Shown one piece after another: positions 53,194-62,091 of a stretch of DNA of 64,000 bases. The notes beneath the pieces are model-generated. The model saw only the letters and a list, made by a program, of their open reading frames with translations. It did no database searches and was not told the DNA's origin. Source of the stretch: Hahella sp. CCB-MM4 (GTDB lineage: Bacteria; Pseudomonadota; Gammaproteobacteria; Pseudomonadales; Oleiphilaceae); the NCBI RefSeq assembly GCF_002260525.1, contig NZ_MRYI01000010.1:149107-213106 (forward strand). The letters run 5' to 3'. How positions within the stretch are numbered: the first letter of the stretch is position 1; every line of letters begins with the position of its first letter. A program made the position numbers and the translations under genes.

Positions 53194-54324
53194 CTATTCG
53201 GCAACCTTCTCCAGGATATCAATCACTCGCCGACGTTTTGACCAGAACGGATAATGTGCAAACCGTACTGGCCCGGCATAGGTATCTTGCAAGTGCGTCA
53301 GGTAACGCTTGGAGACGTTGAGCATTTCTGACTGAAAGGCATTCATTGCAGCCGGATTCCCGGGAAAACCCGCCATAATAGCGTTAGCTGCACTCGCGGC
53401 AGTGGCAAGGGCGTGAAACATTCCCTGTGATGAAATGGGGTCAAACGCCATTAAGGCATCTCCGATTGCCAGAAAGCCTTTCCCTGCATCTGCCAGATTA
53501 GCGATGTCCAGAATGGTGGTACCTGCTGGATGGAGATTTATTTTTGAAGGTGTTGCTCCCTGAATAGCTTCAGCAATAAAGGGATGTTGCCGGGCGTGGG
53601 CAATAAAGTCTTCCGGGCCTCGTAGCTTTTTCCAGAGTGTGTCATTTGCGTCTATATGATAGGCGAGCACTCTTTTGCCATGCGGTACTTGCACTGTGTA
53701 CCACCAACCGTGTTCATCGGCGCAGGTGCGAAGAGTTAAGTCTTCATCTTCCGGCCGACAGGTGAGAAAGCTATAAATGCAGAGTAGGTTATCCTCAATC
53801 TGACGTTCCAGACCCAATCGCCGGGATACTGTAGCAGAACGTCCAGTAGCATCGATTAATACAGGTGCTTGATAGGCTATATCATCCTCGGACAGGTGGA
53901 CACTCCATCCTTCACAAGATAATGGCTGGTCGATCTCAATCTGGCGATGGCCTTCCTTAATAACTGCACCGGACTCGATTGCGCCTTCACGCAATAGATG
54001 ATCAAAAGAGCGTCGATCCAGTACCCAGCCCGGACCGGCGGGGTCAATCAGGGCATCTCTCCACACAGGAAATTCCTGATCCCATATGGAGACAGCAGAT
54101 CCTTTTTCCCGGTGCGGGCCTTCCAGAAAGCGTTCATATAAACCAAGATTCCACAGCAGTACTCCGGCTGAACCAGGGAGAGATTCGCCGATCCGTTGCT
54201 CCGCATGGAAAGCTGCTCGTCTTTCCAGGATGAGTACTCGATAGGAAGAGCGCAGGAATCTGGCCAAAGCCAAGCCGGCTGTTCCTGCGCCGAGAATGAT
54301 GACATCCCAGTTTTCTGTTTTCAT
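53194..54324 (-). CDS. lodB: LodB-like flavoprotein (CTQ maturation)
   Basis: A 376-residue FAD-dependent protein of the tryptophan-halogenase/geranylgeranyl-reductase type. GAGTAGLALARFL (residues 12-24) binds FAD, IGESLPGSAGVLLWNLGL is the GES motif, and FLAIGDALMAFDPISSQGMFHAL the second FAD contact. LodB-type proteins are needed for making the cysteine tryptophylquinone in LodA-type oxidases. It is 32 bases downstream of the lodA-like gene, which makes this role far more likely than halogenation. Confidence 0.85.
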   Translation of the reverse strand: MKTENWDVIILGAGTAGLALARFLRSSYRVLILERRAAFHAEQRIGESLPGSAGVLLWNLGLYERFLEGPHREKGSAVSIWDQEFPVWRDALIDPAGPGWVLDRRSFDHLLREGAIESGAVIKEGHRQIEIDQPLSCEGWSVHLSEDDIAYQAPVLIDATGRSATVSRRLGLERQIEDNLLCIYSFLTCRPEDEDLTLRTCADEHGWWYTVQVPHGKRVLAYHIDANDTLWKKLRGPEDFIAHARQHPFIAEAIQGATPSKINLHPAGTTILDIANLADAGKGFLAIGDALMAFDPISSQGMFHALATAASAANAIMAGFPGNPAAMNAFQSEMLNVSKRYLTHLQDTYAGPVRFAHYPFWSKRRRVIDILEKVAE

Positions 54325-54356
54325 ATTCTTTCTGGCTGTTATCTACTAATGGGGGC

Positions 54357-56225
54357 TTATTCCTTGTTTCGCTTACGAAGCTTCTGTGACCTGAGCGCAC
54401 GGCGCATTTCATGATCAGTCTGATGACGTTCTTCCTGGCTCATTGCCTCTCCACCACGGTCTTCTACCTGCATGAATGCAGGGAAATCCGGATCGTTGGG
54501 AACGCCGCGGCGGACCTCCACAATGCCCATTTCCGGGAATCGATGGATCATGTTGGCCAATTGGTTATCATAGCCAACGCCCAGGGTGCGGTCCCAGTCA
54601 GAGCGGTGTTGAAAGGCGGCGATCCGTTCGTCTCTTGGCAGCTCTTCATCCACCACCTTGTCATAGTCTCGTTGACTCAGCACCTGGTTGGGAACCCGTG
54701 CAGGCCAGAAGGTAGGAAGGTAAGGATCGTATTTTGGATCGTAGCCTGACCGGCAACTGGCGGTATCTGTCTGCCATGGAATGGCCATCCAACGGGTGAT
54801 GGAACCGGGAAATTGAGCATACAGAGGACCGTTGTAGGACAACGCTTCTGCTGGGGTGAGTGTGGTGCCGTAATCCGGTTCTGGGTCATTGGCTGAACGG
54901 TGACGCCAGCGATAGGGTTCACTGTACATGGTGGCGTGGCGCACTGGCCAGGTCATCTCGCACCCCGGATGAAAAGCATCGGCCAGACAGAATTCCAACG
55001 CGGCTTTATCCAGTTCCGCAGGTTGCTCGGCAACCGGAACCTCGTCGATTGAACTGGGGGGCTCCCAACAGGGATCGTAATCTGATTCGAACTCACCCTT
55101 GGCCCAGTAGTCCAGCATGGCAAGCTGGGTTTCCGTCAGGGCATTCATGGCGTTGGTAACAGGCGGCATGGGAATATCCATGGCATCGCCATAGACCCAG
55201 GGCCAGAGGTTCATGGATATATCTTCCCGGTTTGGATGGCGAAACGCGTTCACTGTTGTCCGGCGCAACTCTGCGTAGGCGTCCCCGGGCATAGAGAGTT
55301 TCCGCAGATAATCCGGATCGAGGAAATGCTGGGGCGCTCCATAACCAAAGCCTGCGGCGAAACCCGCATTCATCCATTGCAGATCACACATGGCTTTAAA
55401 GATCGGCAGCAGATCACGTTGGAAAGAGGGGCGGGTAGGTGCAGGCAACTGACCGGCGTTGATAGCAAGGTCGGTCATCAACGCATACATGGTCCTTACC
55501 GATTTTTGTTGGGGGCCATAATTGGGAGGTGCGACCACCACCCAAGCTGGTGCCACGTCAAGTATTCTCCCGTTGAGTACGACTGAGGCCGTTACCGGAC
55601 CATCGCTGGTATCGTCATACCATCCATCGTTGTTGGCAAACGTGGTGGGCGGTTTATTGTCATAAGAGGCGGATTTTCCGTGTCCTCCAAACACCTGTAA
55701 CCGGCCGGTGGTGTCCGTACGCAATTCGCCGAGGGGCACATCAATCCCCATAAACTTGCCACCTCTGAACTGAAACTCCGGCCCATAGCAGGAGGCGGTA
55801 TCGATGGATCGTGAGCCCGGAGTGATCGAAAGCTCACCCCGTTTCTTGATATCCGCATTACGCAAAGTGGAGGGGGTTGCCGTCGCTGCTTCAGGAATAT
55901 CCAACGCCAGTTCAAAGTTGTACCAGGCGGCCTTGTGATTCGCCAGTTCAACGGTCCACTTGATACTGGTCGATTCATCCATCGACAGCTCCCGTACCAC
56001 ACGACCATTGGCGTCATATCCGTAAATACGGAACTGTGCCACCTCGCGCTTCAACGCCCCGGTGTCGTCCCGATAATAACCGGGCTCCCTGGGTGGCGGT
56101 GATGACACCTGCGGTCCGATATAAAAGCCGTCTTCTTTGGTGGAGTTACCGACTCGGGCAATGCCGATCGAAGGATGGATCTTGGCATAGACGATCTGGT
56201 CGTCCGATTTGCTATCGTTCGTCAT
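54357..56225 (-). CDS. lodA: LodA/GoxA-family quinoprotein amino-acid oxidase
   Basis: A 622-residue member of the LodA/GoxA family, oxidases with a self-made cysteine tryptophylquinone. The diagnostic start YAKIHPSIGIARVGNS, FYIGPQV and FRIYGYDANG are present. Candidate cofactor residues are Cys491 in DTASC, preceded by Asp487 at the -4 position as in LodA, and Trp507 in TFWPARVPN. These enzymes oxidise L-lysine, glycine or other amino acids and release hydrogen peroxide, some acting as antimicrobials. No signal peptide is visible, as is normal for the family. The start ATG 56225 has a GGGAG site. Confidence 0.9.
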   Translation of the reverse strand: MTNDSKSDDQIVYAKIHPSIGIARVGNSTKEDGFYIGPQVSSPPPREPGYYRDDTGALKREVAQFRIYGYDANGRVVRELSMDESTSIKWTVELANHKAAWYNFELALDIPEAATATPSTLRNADIKKRGELSITPGSRSIDTASCYGPEFQFRGGKFMGIDVPLGELRTDTTGRLQVFGGHGKSASYDNKPPTTFANNDGWYDDTSDGPVTASVVLNGRILDVAPAWVVVAPPNYGPQQKSVRTMYALMTDLAINAGQLPAPTRPSFQRDLLPIFKAMCDLQWMNAGFAAGFGYGAPQHFLDPDYLRKLSMPGDAYAELRRTTVNAFRHPNREDISMNLWPWVYGDAMDIPMPPVTNAMNALTETQLAMLDYWAKGEFESDYDPCWEPPSSIDEVPVAEQPAELDKAALEFCLADAFHPGCEMTWPVRHATMYSEPYRWRHRSANDPEPDYGTTLTPAEALSYNGPLYAQFPGSITRWMAIPWQTDTASCRSGYDPKYDPYLPTFWPARVPNQVLSQRDYDKVVDEELPRDERIAAFQHRSDWDRTLGVGYDNQLANMIHRFPEMGIVEVRRGVPNDPDFPAFMQVEDRGGEAMSQEERHQTDHEMRRALRSQKLRKRNKE

Positions 56226-56407
56226 AACACACTCCCTTTGGTTATTCGGATACTACTAGCGACGCCCGTGGATATGGGGCTGTTTTAGGAGTGTAGAAGG
56301 TGGAGGGGAATTGGCAAGGGTAAATAAGGGGAGAGAGGTTGTAAGTTGGAGATAACATGTTTTGGGACGGAAATAGGTGGCGGGTATTAACGCCTGAATG
56401 GAGATCT

Positions 56408-56434
56408 GGGCAAACACACAGGTTCGCCCCTACA
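56408..56434. mobile_element. MITE fragment (one end)
   Basis: GGGCAAACACACAGGTTCGC followed by CCCTACA matches, in reverse, the outer end of the palindromic element at 56542-56637. Only one hairpin half remains, in the 520-bp gap upstream of lodA. Confidence 0.65.
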
Positions 56435-56541
56435 GGAACTTAATTCAATATTGGATGGTATTCTTTTAAAGTGCCTATTTTAGAGACGGTAATTCGTGAC
56501 TGTGGGGAAACTCATGCGTAAGTTGATGAGCACATTTCATA

Positions 56542-56637
56542 TGTAGGGGCGAACCTGTGTGTTCGCCCAGTAGAGCATCCAGTCAATGCTGGCGATTGAG
56601 TCTAGCGCCAGGGCGGACACATAGGTCCGCCCCTACA
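56542..56637. mobile_element. MITE-like palindromic element (copy A)
   Basis: 96 bp bounded by the inverted repeats TGTAGGGGCG and CGCCCCTACA. Inside are two smaller hairpins: CGAAC...GTTCG near the left end and GGGCGGACACATAGGTCCGC near the right. No coding capacity. A close copy is at 59826-59924. Confidence 0.8.
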
Positions 56638-56746
56638 AAATAAATACATCTATGGAAATCTTGGATATTCTTCCGTAGAAATTAATGATTGGGTCAAGTT
56701 GAAGATTATTTTCTAGGCAATATTTGTAGAGTAGGAAGACACGAGC

Positions 56747-57196
56747 ATGGCTACCATCGAATACGAACTTACTATCAACGCCAAGCCCGATCTAATCTAT
56801 CAGGTATCTCAAGATTATTCTGTTCGTTATCAGTGGGATCCATTTCCTGAAAAAATTGAACTTCTCGATGGTGCGACCTTAATTGAAAAAGGTACCAAAG
56901 CTTTTGTGCAGGCAAAAAATGGTTTGAAAATGGAGGTGGTATTTGTCCAGGTTGATCCACCGACTACTGCTGCGATTAAAATGACGAAAGGACCTTTCTT
57001 TCTCCAGTCTTTTGCAGGGAGCTGGATTTTTAAACCTGTGGGTGCTGATTCCACAGAAGCTAGATTTATCTATTCAATCAAGGCAAAAAAATGGGCATTG
57101 CCATTTGTGGTAGATAAGTTGGCAGGTTGGTATTTTTGGCGGGTTATAAAAAGCCGGCTCAGCGGATTAAAATCTTATTGTGAGAGGTGCACCTAA
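56747..57196 (+). CDS. SRPBCC-family ligand-binding protein
   Basis: A 149-residue START/Bet v1-like protein. IEYELTINAKPDLIYQVSQDYSVRYQWDPFPEKIELLDG opens the fold, and the C-terminal helix contains WALPFVVDKLAGWYFWRVIKSRLSGLKSYCE. This polyketide cyclase/dehydrase-type domain binds hydrophobic ligands; the function is not determined. It starts at ATG 56747, 110 bp after MITE copy A. The base composition is AT-richer than the first 50 kb. Confidence 0.78.
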   Translation: MATIEYELTINAKPDLIYQVSQDYSVRYQWDPFPEKIELLDGATLIEKGTKAFVQAKNGLKMEVVFVQVDPPTTAAIKMTKGPFFLQSFAGSWIFKPVGADSTEARFIYSIKAKKWALPFVVDKLAGWYFWRVIKSRLSGLKSYCERCT

Positions 57197-57278
57197 TCTG
57201 GTTCACACCAATTTAGGCTGCATATAGCCAAACAAAATATGCCGTGCCAGACGGCGAAAATTTGATCTTTTATATAGG

Positions 57279-57998
57279 ATGTATAGGTTGAGGTATATCG
57301 TAATTCTGTTGTTGATATTTCCTGCTTTAGTAAATGCCGGTCAAGGTGGAGAGTATGTACGAGCATACATAGGCGAATGGTTTAAAGCTCATGGGTATAA
57401 CAACTACTCTATTACTGAGAATGGGGTTTACTTGGACTTCCTAGATATTACTCTCAATGGAGAGATATATAGTGTTAACGAGCTTAGAAAAGGTGAGTTT
57501 TACTCTGCTGAAACTCAACTGAGTATAATTTTTTCGAATGGGCGGAAATTAGATGACTTTGCAGCAGGAGCAGGGGAGTCTCCTGAGGGGGCATTCTTAG
57601 ATTCACTTAACAATTTTTGTATAACGACTCTCCATCCAGTGTATGCCGAGGTGGTGGAGAAAGACGATCCTCATGTTAGGAAGGAAGTATGGAAAATTCC
57701 TACTGACAGAAATATATTCCTAGCTGATTGGGGGCTTCGTGGTGAAACTGTGGAAAAACAGCATCTCGATAACATTGAGAGGTTAGTATCAGAAATGTTG
57801 TCTAACTTAAATCTCACGGACGAAACTCACTGGGTAAAAGTAGTTGTAACTAATGTGAGTGGAAAAATTGATACTGCCGTACTTACAGTTGATGGCTCAT
57901 ATGTTGAAAAAATCAGCAACGAAATTGCAGCGTATAGTTGGCCTGCTTCAAAAGAGTTTTATATGGTTAAGCTGTTTTTCGTGATTGGAAAGACATAG
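57279..57998 (+). CDS. Secreted hypothetical protein, possibly DUF6348
   Basis: A 239-residue protein with a signal peptide (YIVILLLIFPALVNAGQ). The mature part has VYLDFLDITLNGEIYSVNELRKGEFYSAETQLSIIFSNGRKLDDFAAG, a central NNFCITTLHPVYAEVV and a final SKEFYMVKLFFVIGKT. This resembles DUF6348-type proteins, but I am not sure. Such orphan proteins occur in accessory islands. No catalytic motif is visible. It precedes a second hypothetical gene in the same direction. Confidence 0.5.
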   Translation: MYRLRYIVILLLIFPALVNAGQGGEYVRAYIGEWFKAHGYNNYSITENGVYLDFLDITLNGEIYSVNELRKGEFYSAETQLSIIFSNGRKLDDFAAGAGESPEGAFLDSLNNFCITTLHPVYAEVVEKDDPHVRKEVWKIPTDRNIFLADWGLRGETVEKQHLDNIERLVSEMLSNLNLTDETHWVKVVVTNVSGKIDTAVLTVDGSYVEKISNEIAAYSWPASKEFYMVKLFFVIGKT

Positions 57999-58029
57999 CT
58001 GACACTATAACTATGATGGAAATACGCAT

Positions 58030-58365
58030 ATGGATAGAAATGAATTACTCAACAAAGTTTTAGCTGTCGTAGAAAAACATAAGTCTCTCCATATTAATGA
58101 TCCTGAGATTTATCAGTGTTGGTCAGAGTATACTAAGTTACTGTCGGAAGATTTATCTGATACTAAATGGGTTTTATCAAATGTAGGCGGTGAAAACCTT
58201 TACAAAATTTCTGAAGCATTTGAGGATATTTCGGCAAGTCTCAATTCAAAAGACTTTATCTTCTTTCTTAAGCGACTTGATTTGGCATATCCTGAAGCAG
58301 AGATGACGTCTGATATAGACGCTGCAGAACGGGCAATTGAGTCCAGCGCCAGGGCGGACATATAG
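58030..58365 (+). CDS. Hypothetical protein whose end lies in a MITE
   Basis: A 111-residue acidic helical protein with no recognised family (MDRNELLNKVLAVVEKHKSL...). Its last eleven codons and stop codon (RAIESSARADI) lie inside the half-MITE at 58330-58378, so the element supplies the present C-terminus. The original end of the gene was probably lost at insertion. Function unknown. Confidence 0.55.
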   Translation: MDRNELLNKVLAVVEKHKSLHINDPEIYQCWSEYTKLLSEDLSDTKWVLSNVGGENLYKISEAFEDISASLNSKDFIFFLKRLDLAYPEAEMTSDIDAAERAIESSARADI

Positions 58366-58378
58366 GTCCGCCTCTACA
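58330..58378. mobile_element. Half MITE (copy C)
   Basis: The right half of the palindromic element: TTGAGTCCAGCGCCAGGGCG and GACATATAGGTCCGCCTCTACA on the plus strand, ending in the family terminal repeat. The left half is missing. It overlaps the 3' end of the preceding gene. Confidence 0.75.
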
Positions 58379-58435
58379 AATATACTTTATACATTTAAGA
58401 TTACCCGCATCTTAATATGGATTAACGGAGTATCC

Positions 58436-59071
58436 ATGAGATTCGAAATCTGGCTGATGTTTTCGTTAGCCTATCTGGTAACCACACTGTCTCCTGGGCC
58501 CAATGTTCTTCTTGTATTGAAGAACAGCGTTCAACACGGTTGGAAATCTGCATTTATTACGGTATTGGGGAATTTATCCTGCCAGTTTATTATTGTTTGT
58601 CTGGTGGCAATTGGAGTGGGGGAGTTGCTTAAAGAGCTACCAGCCTGGTTTATCGCCATGAAAGTGACTGGCGGTATCTATCTCATCTATCTTGGTGTTA
58701 AAAGCCTAAGATCTACACGTAAATCTGCAATAGACTTGCCAGTGGATCGACCCCGGGCCAAGAATAAATCTGTCGGGAATTTGTTCTCTCAAGCATTTTT
58801 GGTCTCTGCAAGTAACCCGAAAACACTGATCTTTCTGTCTGCCTTTTTGCCACAGTTTCTGGATGTTGAGCATTTGCCTATTGAGCAATTCTCCCTGATG
58901 TTTATCTCAATTTGCGTGATTGTTGCGACGGTTCATTTAGGGTATGCGTACCTGATCAATCGTATTGGTCAACGAGTATTAACCCAGGATTTCTCGCGGA
59001 CTTTGTCCAAAGTCACTGGCGGGCTTTTTATTACTTTGGGCGGCGGTGTTCTATTGAGTTCGCGAGCATAG
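58436..59071 (+). CDS. LysE/RhtB family exporter
   Basis: A 211-residue membrane protein started at ATG 58436 (GGAG site). LAYLVTTLSPGPNVLLVLKNSVQHGWKSAFITVLGN is the family signature, with GGIYLIYLGVKSLRS and FLVSASNPKTLIFLSAFLPQFLD following. It probably exports an amino acid or related compound. It is the third LysE-type gene in the window and the only recognisable transporter in the accessory end. Confidence 0.87.
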   Translation: MRFEIWLMFSLAYLVTTLSPGPNVLLVLKNSVQHGWKSAFITVLGNLSCQFIIVCLVAIGVGELLKELPAWFIAMKVTGGIYLIYLGVKSLRSTRKSAIDLPVDRPRAKNKSVGNLFSQAFLVSASNPKTLIFLSAFLPQFLDVEHLPIEQFSLMFISICVIVATVHLGYAYLINRIGQRVLTQDFSRTLSKVTGGLFITLGGGVLLSSRA

Positions 59072-59275
59072 AACTCTGAGTATAAAAATATCATGATTGA
59101 AGCACGCAGAGGGATACCCACCCATTTCTGAACAGGCTCAACATCGATCTGGCAGAATGGACGGAAAGTATCAATTACTTAGGGTCAAGACTTCTGCGAC
59201 TGGCAGTCAGGCTGGATCAACTGGACATAGTTGTCCCTGTTTACCCATTCTCCATAGAACAAAGTTGAGATAAAT

Positions 59276-59728
59276 ATGGAAATCAAAGAGTTTGATATAA
59301 GAAGAGATTTAGAATTCTATCTTGAAGGTAGCAAGGTTGCCTTTGAAGAGTCCTTTCCCGGGGTTTCGATTACAAACGATTTAGAGCGTGATATGAGATC
59401 TAGTATTGCTGGAATTGCGGGTAACGAAGATATGGCAGGTTTTACTGCTCTCCTGGATAGCACACCAGTTGGCGCAGTTGTTGTGTGTTTACAGTGGTTT
59501 TATAACATACCGCAGGGTTATATCGACTCAATTTATGTTAAGGACGAATATCGAAAAGCAGGAGTGGCTAAAGAGTTACTTAAAGCGGCAGAAATATGGT
59601 CGTTGCAAAAGGGGGCGCATTCTATAAGTTTGGATGTATCAAATTCTAATGGCAGTGCTATCGCAGCGTACGAAAGACTTGGGTTTGTGGCTACTCGAAC
59701 TCAAATGGAAAGAGGAATTAAGTTCTAA
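59276..59728 (+). CDS. GNAT acetyltransferase
   Basis: A 150-residue GNAT protein. The acetyl-CoA site is IDSIYVKDEYRKAGVAKELLKAAEIWSLQKGAHSISLDVSNSNGSAIAAYERLGFVATRTQME, with the R/K-x-x-G-V/I-x-x-x-L motif as YRKAGVAKELL. The N-terminus is short. The substrate is unknown; single GNAT genes in accessory regions often modify antibiotics or toxins. It starts at ATG 59276 and ends about 100 bases before MITE copy B. Confidence 0.84.
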   Translation: MEIKEFDIRRDLEFYLEGSKVAFEESFPGVSITNDLERDMRSSIAGIAGNEDMAGFTALLDSTPVGAVVVCLQWFYNIPQGYIDSIYVKDEYRKAGVAKELLKAAEIWSLQKGAHSISLDVSNSNGSAIAAYERLGFVATRTQMERGIKF

Positions 59729-59825
59729 CAATTTCACCGCTAGACAGTTGTGAGCAAGTTTGTGCTTTCTTCTATTAAACTCCCTCCTATTAATGTACTG
59801 AATACAATTGGCAAAAGGTTTCTTG

Positions 59826-59924
59826 TGTAGGGGGCGAACCTGCGTGTTCGCCCAATATAGTGTATACAGGCAATGTTGGCGATTGAGTTCAGCGCCAGGG
59901 CGGACACGCAGGTCCGCCCTTACA
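59826..59924. mobile_element. MITE-like palindromic element (copy B)
   Basis: 99 bp, nearly identical in layout to the element at 56542-56637: TGTAGGGGGCG at the left, CGCCCTTACA at the right, GGGCGGACACGCAGGTCCGC inside. The outer repeats have drifted slightly, which suggests age. Confidence 0.8.
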
Positions 59925-60004
59925 AATACGAGATGATTTGTGGATGTCCTGGTTGCTGTTCTTAATGTAAATGTTAACCTGACATTTTTTAAAGCTGTAC
60001 TTAT

Positions 60005-60385
60005 ATGAATCGAATTACTAACAAAAATAAGAGAAATGCGACTGGTGAATGGGCTCAACATCCAAGACCGTTTATAAAAAAACTCGGCAACGCCAAATTA
60101 AGAAAGGAGCCAATTGAAACCGAGGAAAAAAGCGGGCGATGGGGAAACAAAAAGGTAAAGAAATTTCGTCAGCCTCACTTGTGCCCGTTTTGTTTGGCAA
60201 ATATACACAACCAGTACATTGGGGCAAAATTTAAGCTTTATGGTTCATGTAAAGCTTGCGGTGCAGTGAAGCAAGGTACTAAATGTGGTCACTGTAAATC
60301 ACGGGATATTTGGCTTTTGGGTGATAATATTATGTGCAAAAACTGTGGTAAAAAACCGAGATCTGAATCGCCACTATTGTCGTAG
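60005..60385 (+). CDS. Hypothetical zinc-ribbon protein
   Basis: A 126-residue basic protein. The second half carries four CxxC pairs (CPFC, CKAC, CGHC, CKNC) that could form two zinc ribbons in a rubredoxin-like arrangement. The first half is Lys/Arg-rich without a signal peptide. Nucleic acid binding is plausible but not shown. I do not recognise the family. Confidence 0.6.
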   Translation: MNRITNKNKRNATGEWAQHPRPFIKKLGNAKLRKEPIETEEKSGRWGNKKVKKFRQPHLCPFCLANIHNQYIGAKFKLYGSCKACGAVKQGTKCGHCKSRDIWLLGDNIMCKNCGKKPRSESPLLS

Positions 60386-60466
60386 GCACCTATTAGCCAT
60401 CAATAATGGCAGGCTGAGAGGTTTCACTTATGATAGTAAGGGTCATTATTGCTATAAGGATCTTGT

Positions 60467-60709
60467 ATGAGTGACAAGCGCCCAAAACCTGGAACTGAAG
60501 AGTTTTATAAATGGCTAAACGAGCGGGCCAAGGCTAGGGGACAAGAGATGCTTGAGAGAGGCCCTGTAGACTTTGACGAGCGTGGTGTCATTTTTGGTAG
60601 TGAAGAGTCTCTCAATTCTACTGATGCTGAAGCCTTCCCCGACGAAATTGAGGAATATCGTCCTGAAGATAGGAAACCTCGCCTAGCTCATGAACGGGAT
60701 AAAGATTAG
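60467..60709 (+). CDS. Small acidic hypothetical protein
   Basis: An 80-residue charged protein (PKPGTEEFYKWLNERAKARGQEMLERG then an acidic tail DAEAFPDEIEEYRPEDRK). It lacks cysteines, a signal peptide and membrane segments. No family recognised. The ATG 60467 is 81 bases after the zinc-ribbon gene on the same strand. Confidence 0.5.
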   Translation: MSDKRPKPGTEEFYKWLNERAKARGQEMLERGPVDFDERGVIFGSEESLNSTDAEAFPDEIEEYRPEDRKPRLAHERDKD

Positions 60710-60765
60710 ATTTCTATTTGTAGGAAAGATTGGATACAGCGAGCTGGAGGCCGAGGTTCGGAACC

Positions 60766-61158
60766 TCACTCAGAAGCCTCTTTTTGCTGGGACCTTATTC
60801 GACGAGCTAAATTTCTCTGAGTCCCGGATTTCTCTCTTCCTGGACGAACCCATGCAATATCCTGGGTTGAGTCCAACGTCATTTGTTTATCTCGCTCATT
60901 ATCGCTCTGGAAACCTCCCTTAGTGTTAAATCCAACGTTATTCCTGGGATCGCTAAACATGTGGTAAACGGTCACTGCGGTTGTTTTACCTTTCAAGTAT
61001 TGCTGAGCGAGCGTGTCGGCACCTCTGGCATCACCTACAACAAATGATTGATTCTGTTCGATAGCAATATCTATGACTGGGCGATAATGCTCATTGAATT
61101 CGTCGTGGCTGAGATCAAGGTGGCCACTGATAAAATTTATGATTGAAGAGCTGTTCAT
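60766..61158 (-). CDS. SLOG/DprA-like small nucleotide-binding-type protein
   Basis: A 130-residue protein. The first 70 residues (INFISGHLDLSHDEFNEHYRPVIDIAIEQNQSFVVGDARGADTLAQQYL) look like a SLOG or DUF2493-type Rossmann fold with the VGDARGADTLA loop that binds nucleotides or ADP-ribose derivatives. The C-terminal SGTQRNLARRI resembles the family end. SLOG proteins occur in DNA uptake and in nucleotide-signal defence systems. It is the only minus-strand gene in this accessory stretch. Confidence 0.6.
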   Translation of the reverse strand: MNSSSIINFISGHLDLSHDEFNEHYRPVIDIAIEQNQSFVVGDARGADTLAQQYLKGKTTAVTVYHMFSDPRNNVGFNTKGGFQSDNERDKQMTLDSTQDIAWVRPGREKSGTQRNLARRIRSQQKEASE

Positions 61159-61443
61159 GACGACAGAACCTGATGATTAAATGGAAATGATACGACCTTA
61201 TTCATGTGAGCATTGGATATGCATTTGGCGCAATATAAAAATAATAGGGCAGCTATAGATGTCCTTTCAATCACAGACATCTCATGAGAACCCCGATTAA
61301 AGGAAATCCCTGTCAGAACGCGCATAGGTGAGGAATCAACCGCTATTCAACATCGAATGGAAGTTGTCGAAATGAGCAATATCGGATGAAGCCCGCTATT
61401 GATCTCGTTAAATAGCAGAACTGACAAGGAAATTGATAACCTC

Positions 61444-62025
61444 ATGACGATTGTAAGAAATTTTTCACTCTTTGAAGCAATGAATAATGGTGTTAAGCAA
61501 GGCGGAAAAAAATTTGCTGCCATTTTGATTGATGAACAGGGACAACAAGCTCCCCCAAATAAGCAGGCGTTGATTGATACCCTGGCACAGGCCAAGAGTC
61601 TGCGCATGCCTATTTATATACTGGAGATAGACTCCAAGGTTAATCAGCAGGCTATTGCGCCTATCGTGCTTGGTAAGAATGCGAACCCCCTGGTAAAAAC
61701 CAACAGCAACTTTTGTATAGAAGGTGCTACTGTTGTCAAAAAGCCGCATATCAGCATGTTCAATCCGAAGACCAACCTGGATATGAAAAAGGAACTTCAG
61801 TCTAAAAATATTGATGCTGTTGTCATCATGGGGCAAAAAACCAACCAGTGCGTCAAGACCAATGCTGTTGGTGGCTTCACGGACCGTCAAAACCAGAATT
61901 ACTTTGCCGGACTCAATGATATCTGCAAAGTGTATACTTGCGACGACATATTGAGAGACCAATCAGAGGCAACGTGGAAAAACGCCAAGAACGTGTTTTT
62001 CTACACCAAGCTGAAAAAAGACTAG
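61444..62025 (+). CDS. Cysteine hydrolase, isochorismatase superfamily
   Basis: Started at ATG 61444 the product has 193 residues. The triad is recognisable though the surroundings are divergent: Asp30 in AAILIDEQG, Lys100 in VVKKPHISMF and Cys136 in VVIMGQKTNQCVKTNAVGG. It is a nicotinamidase/isochorismatase-fold enzyme of unknown substrate. It is only distantly related to the hydrolase at 224-778, so it is not a recent duplicate. Located in the AT-rich accessory end. Confidence 0.75.
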   Translation: MTIVRNFSLFEAMNNGVKQGGKKFAAILIDEQGQQAPPNKQALIDTLAQAKSLRMPIYILEIDSKVNQQAIAPIVLGKNANPLVKTNSNFCIEGATVVKKPHISMFNPKTNLDMKKELQSKNIDAVVIMGQKTNQCVKTNAVGGFTDRQNQNYFAGLNDICKVYTCDDILRDQSEATWKNAKNVFFYTKLKKD

Positions 62026-62091
62026 CCTCTTATGACTGTGACATCTCCTTACCTGGAGATTTCCGGGTAAGGAGGTAAGGGAAGTAGAGGA

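Noticed and set aside
53194..54324. Tryptophan halogenase for natural-product synthesis
   Set aside because: The fold is shared, but the direct linkage to a LodA-type oxidase makes a cofactor-maturation role the better explanation; I did not see the conserved halogenase WxWxIP-type motif.
59100..59275. Remnant of a gene or transposase between the exporter and GNAT genes
   Set aside because: Two frames give leucine-rich stretches, but neither shows a family motif or start site, so nothing could be supported.
57197..60004. Possible chromosomal integron (small same-direction cassette-like genes)
   Set aside because: I looked for attC-type core sites (GTTRRRY with RYYYAAC) between these genes and did not find a repeating pair; the repeated elements are MITE-like palindromes instead, and no integrase gene is visible.
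60690..60923. 77-residue frame on the plus strand
   Set aside because: It is largely antisense to the SLOG-like gene, which has better family resemblance.
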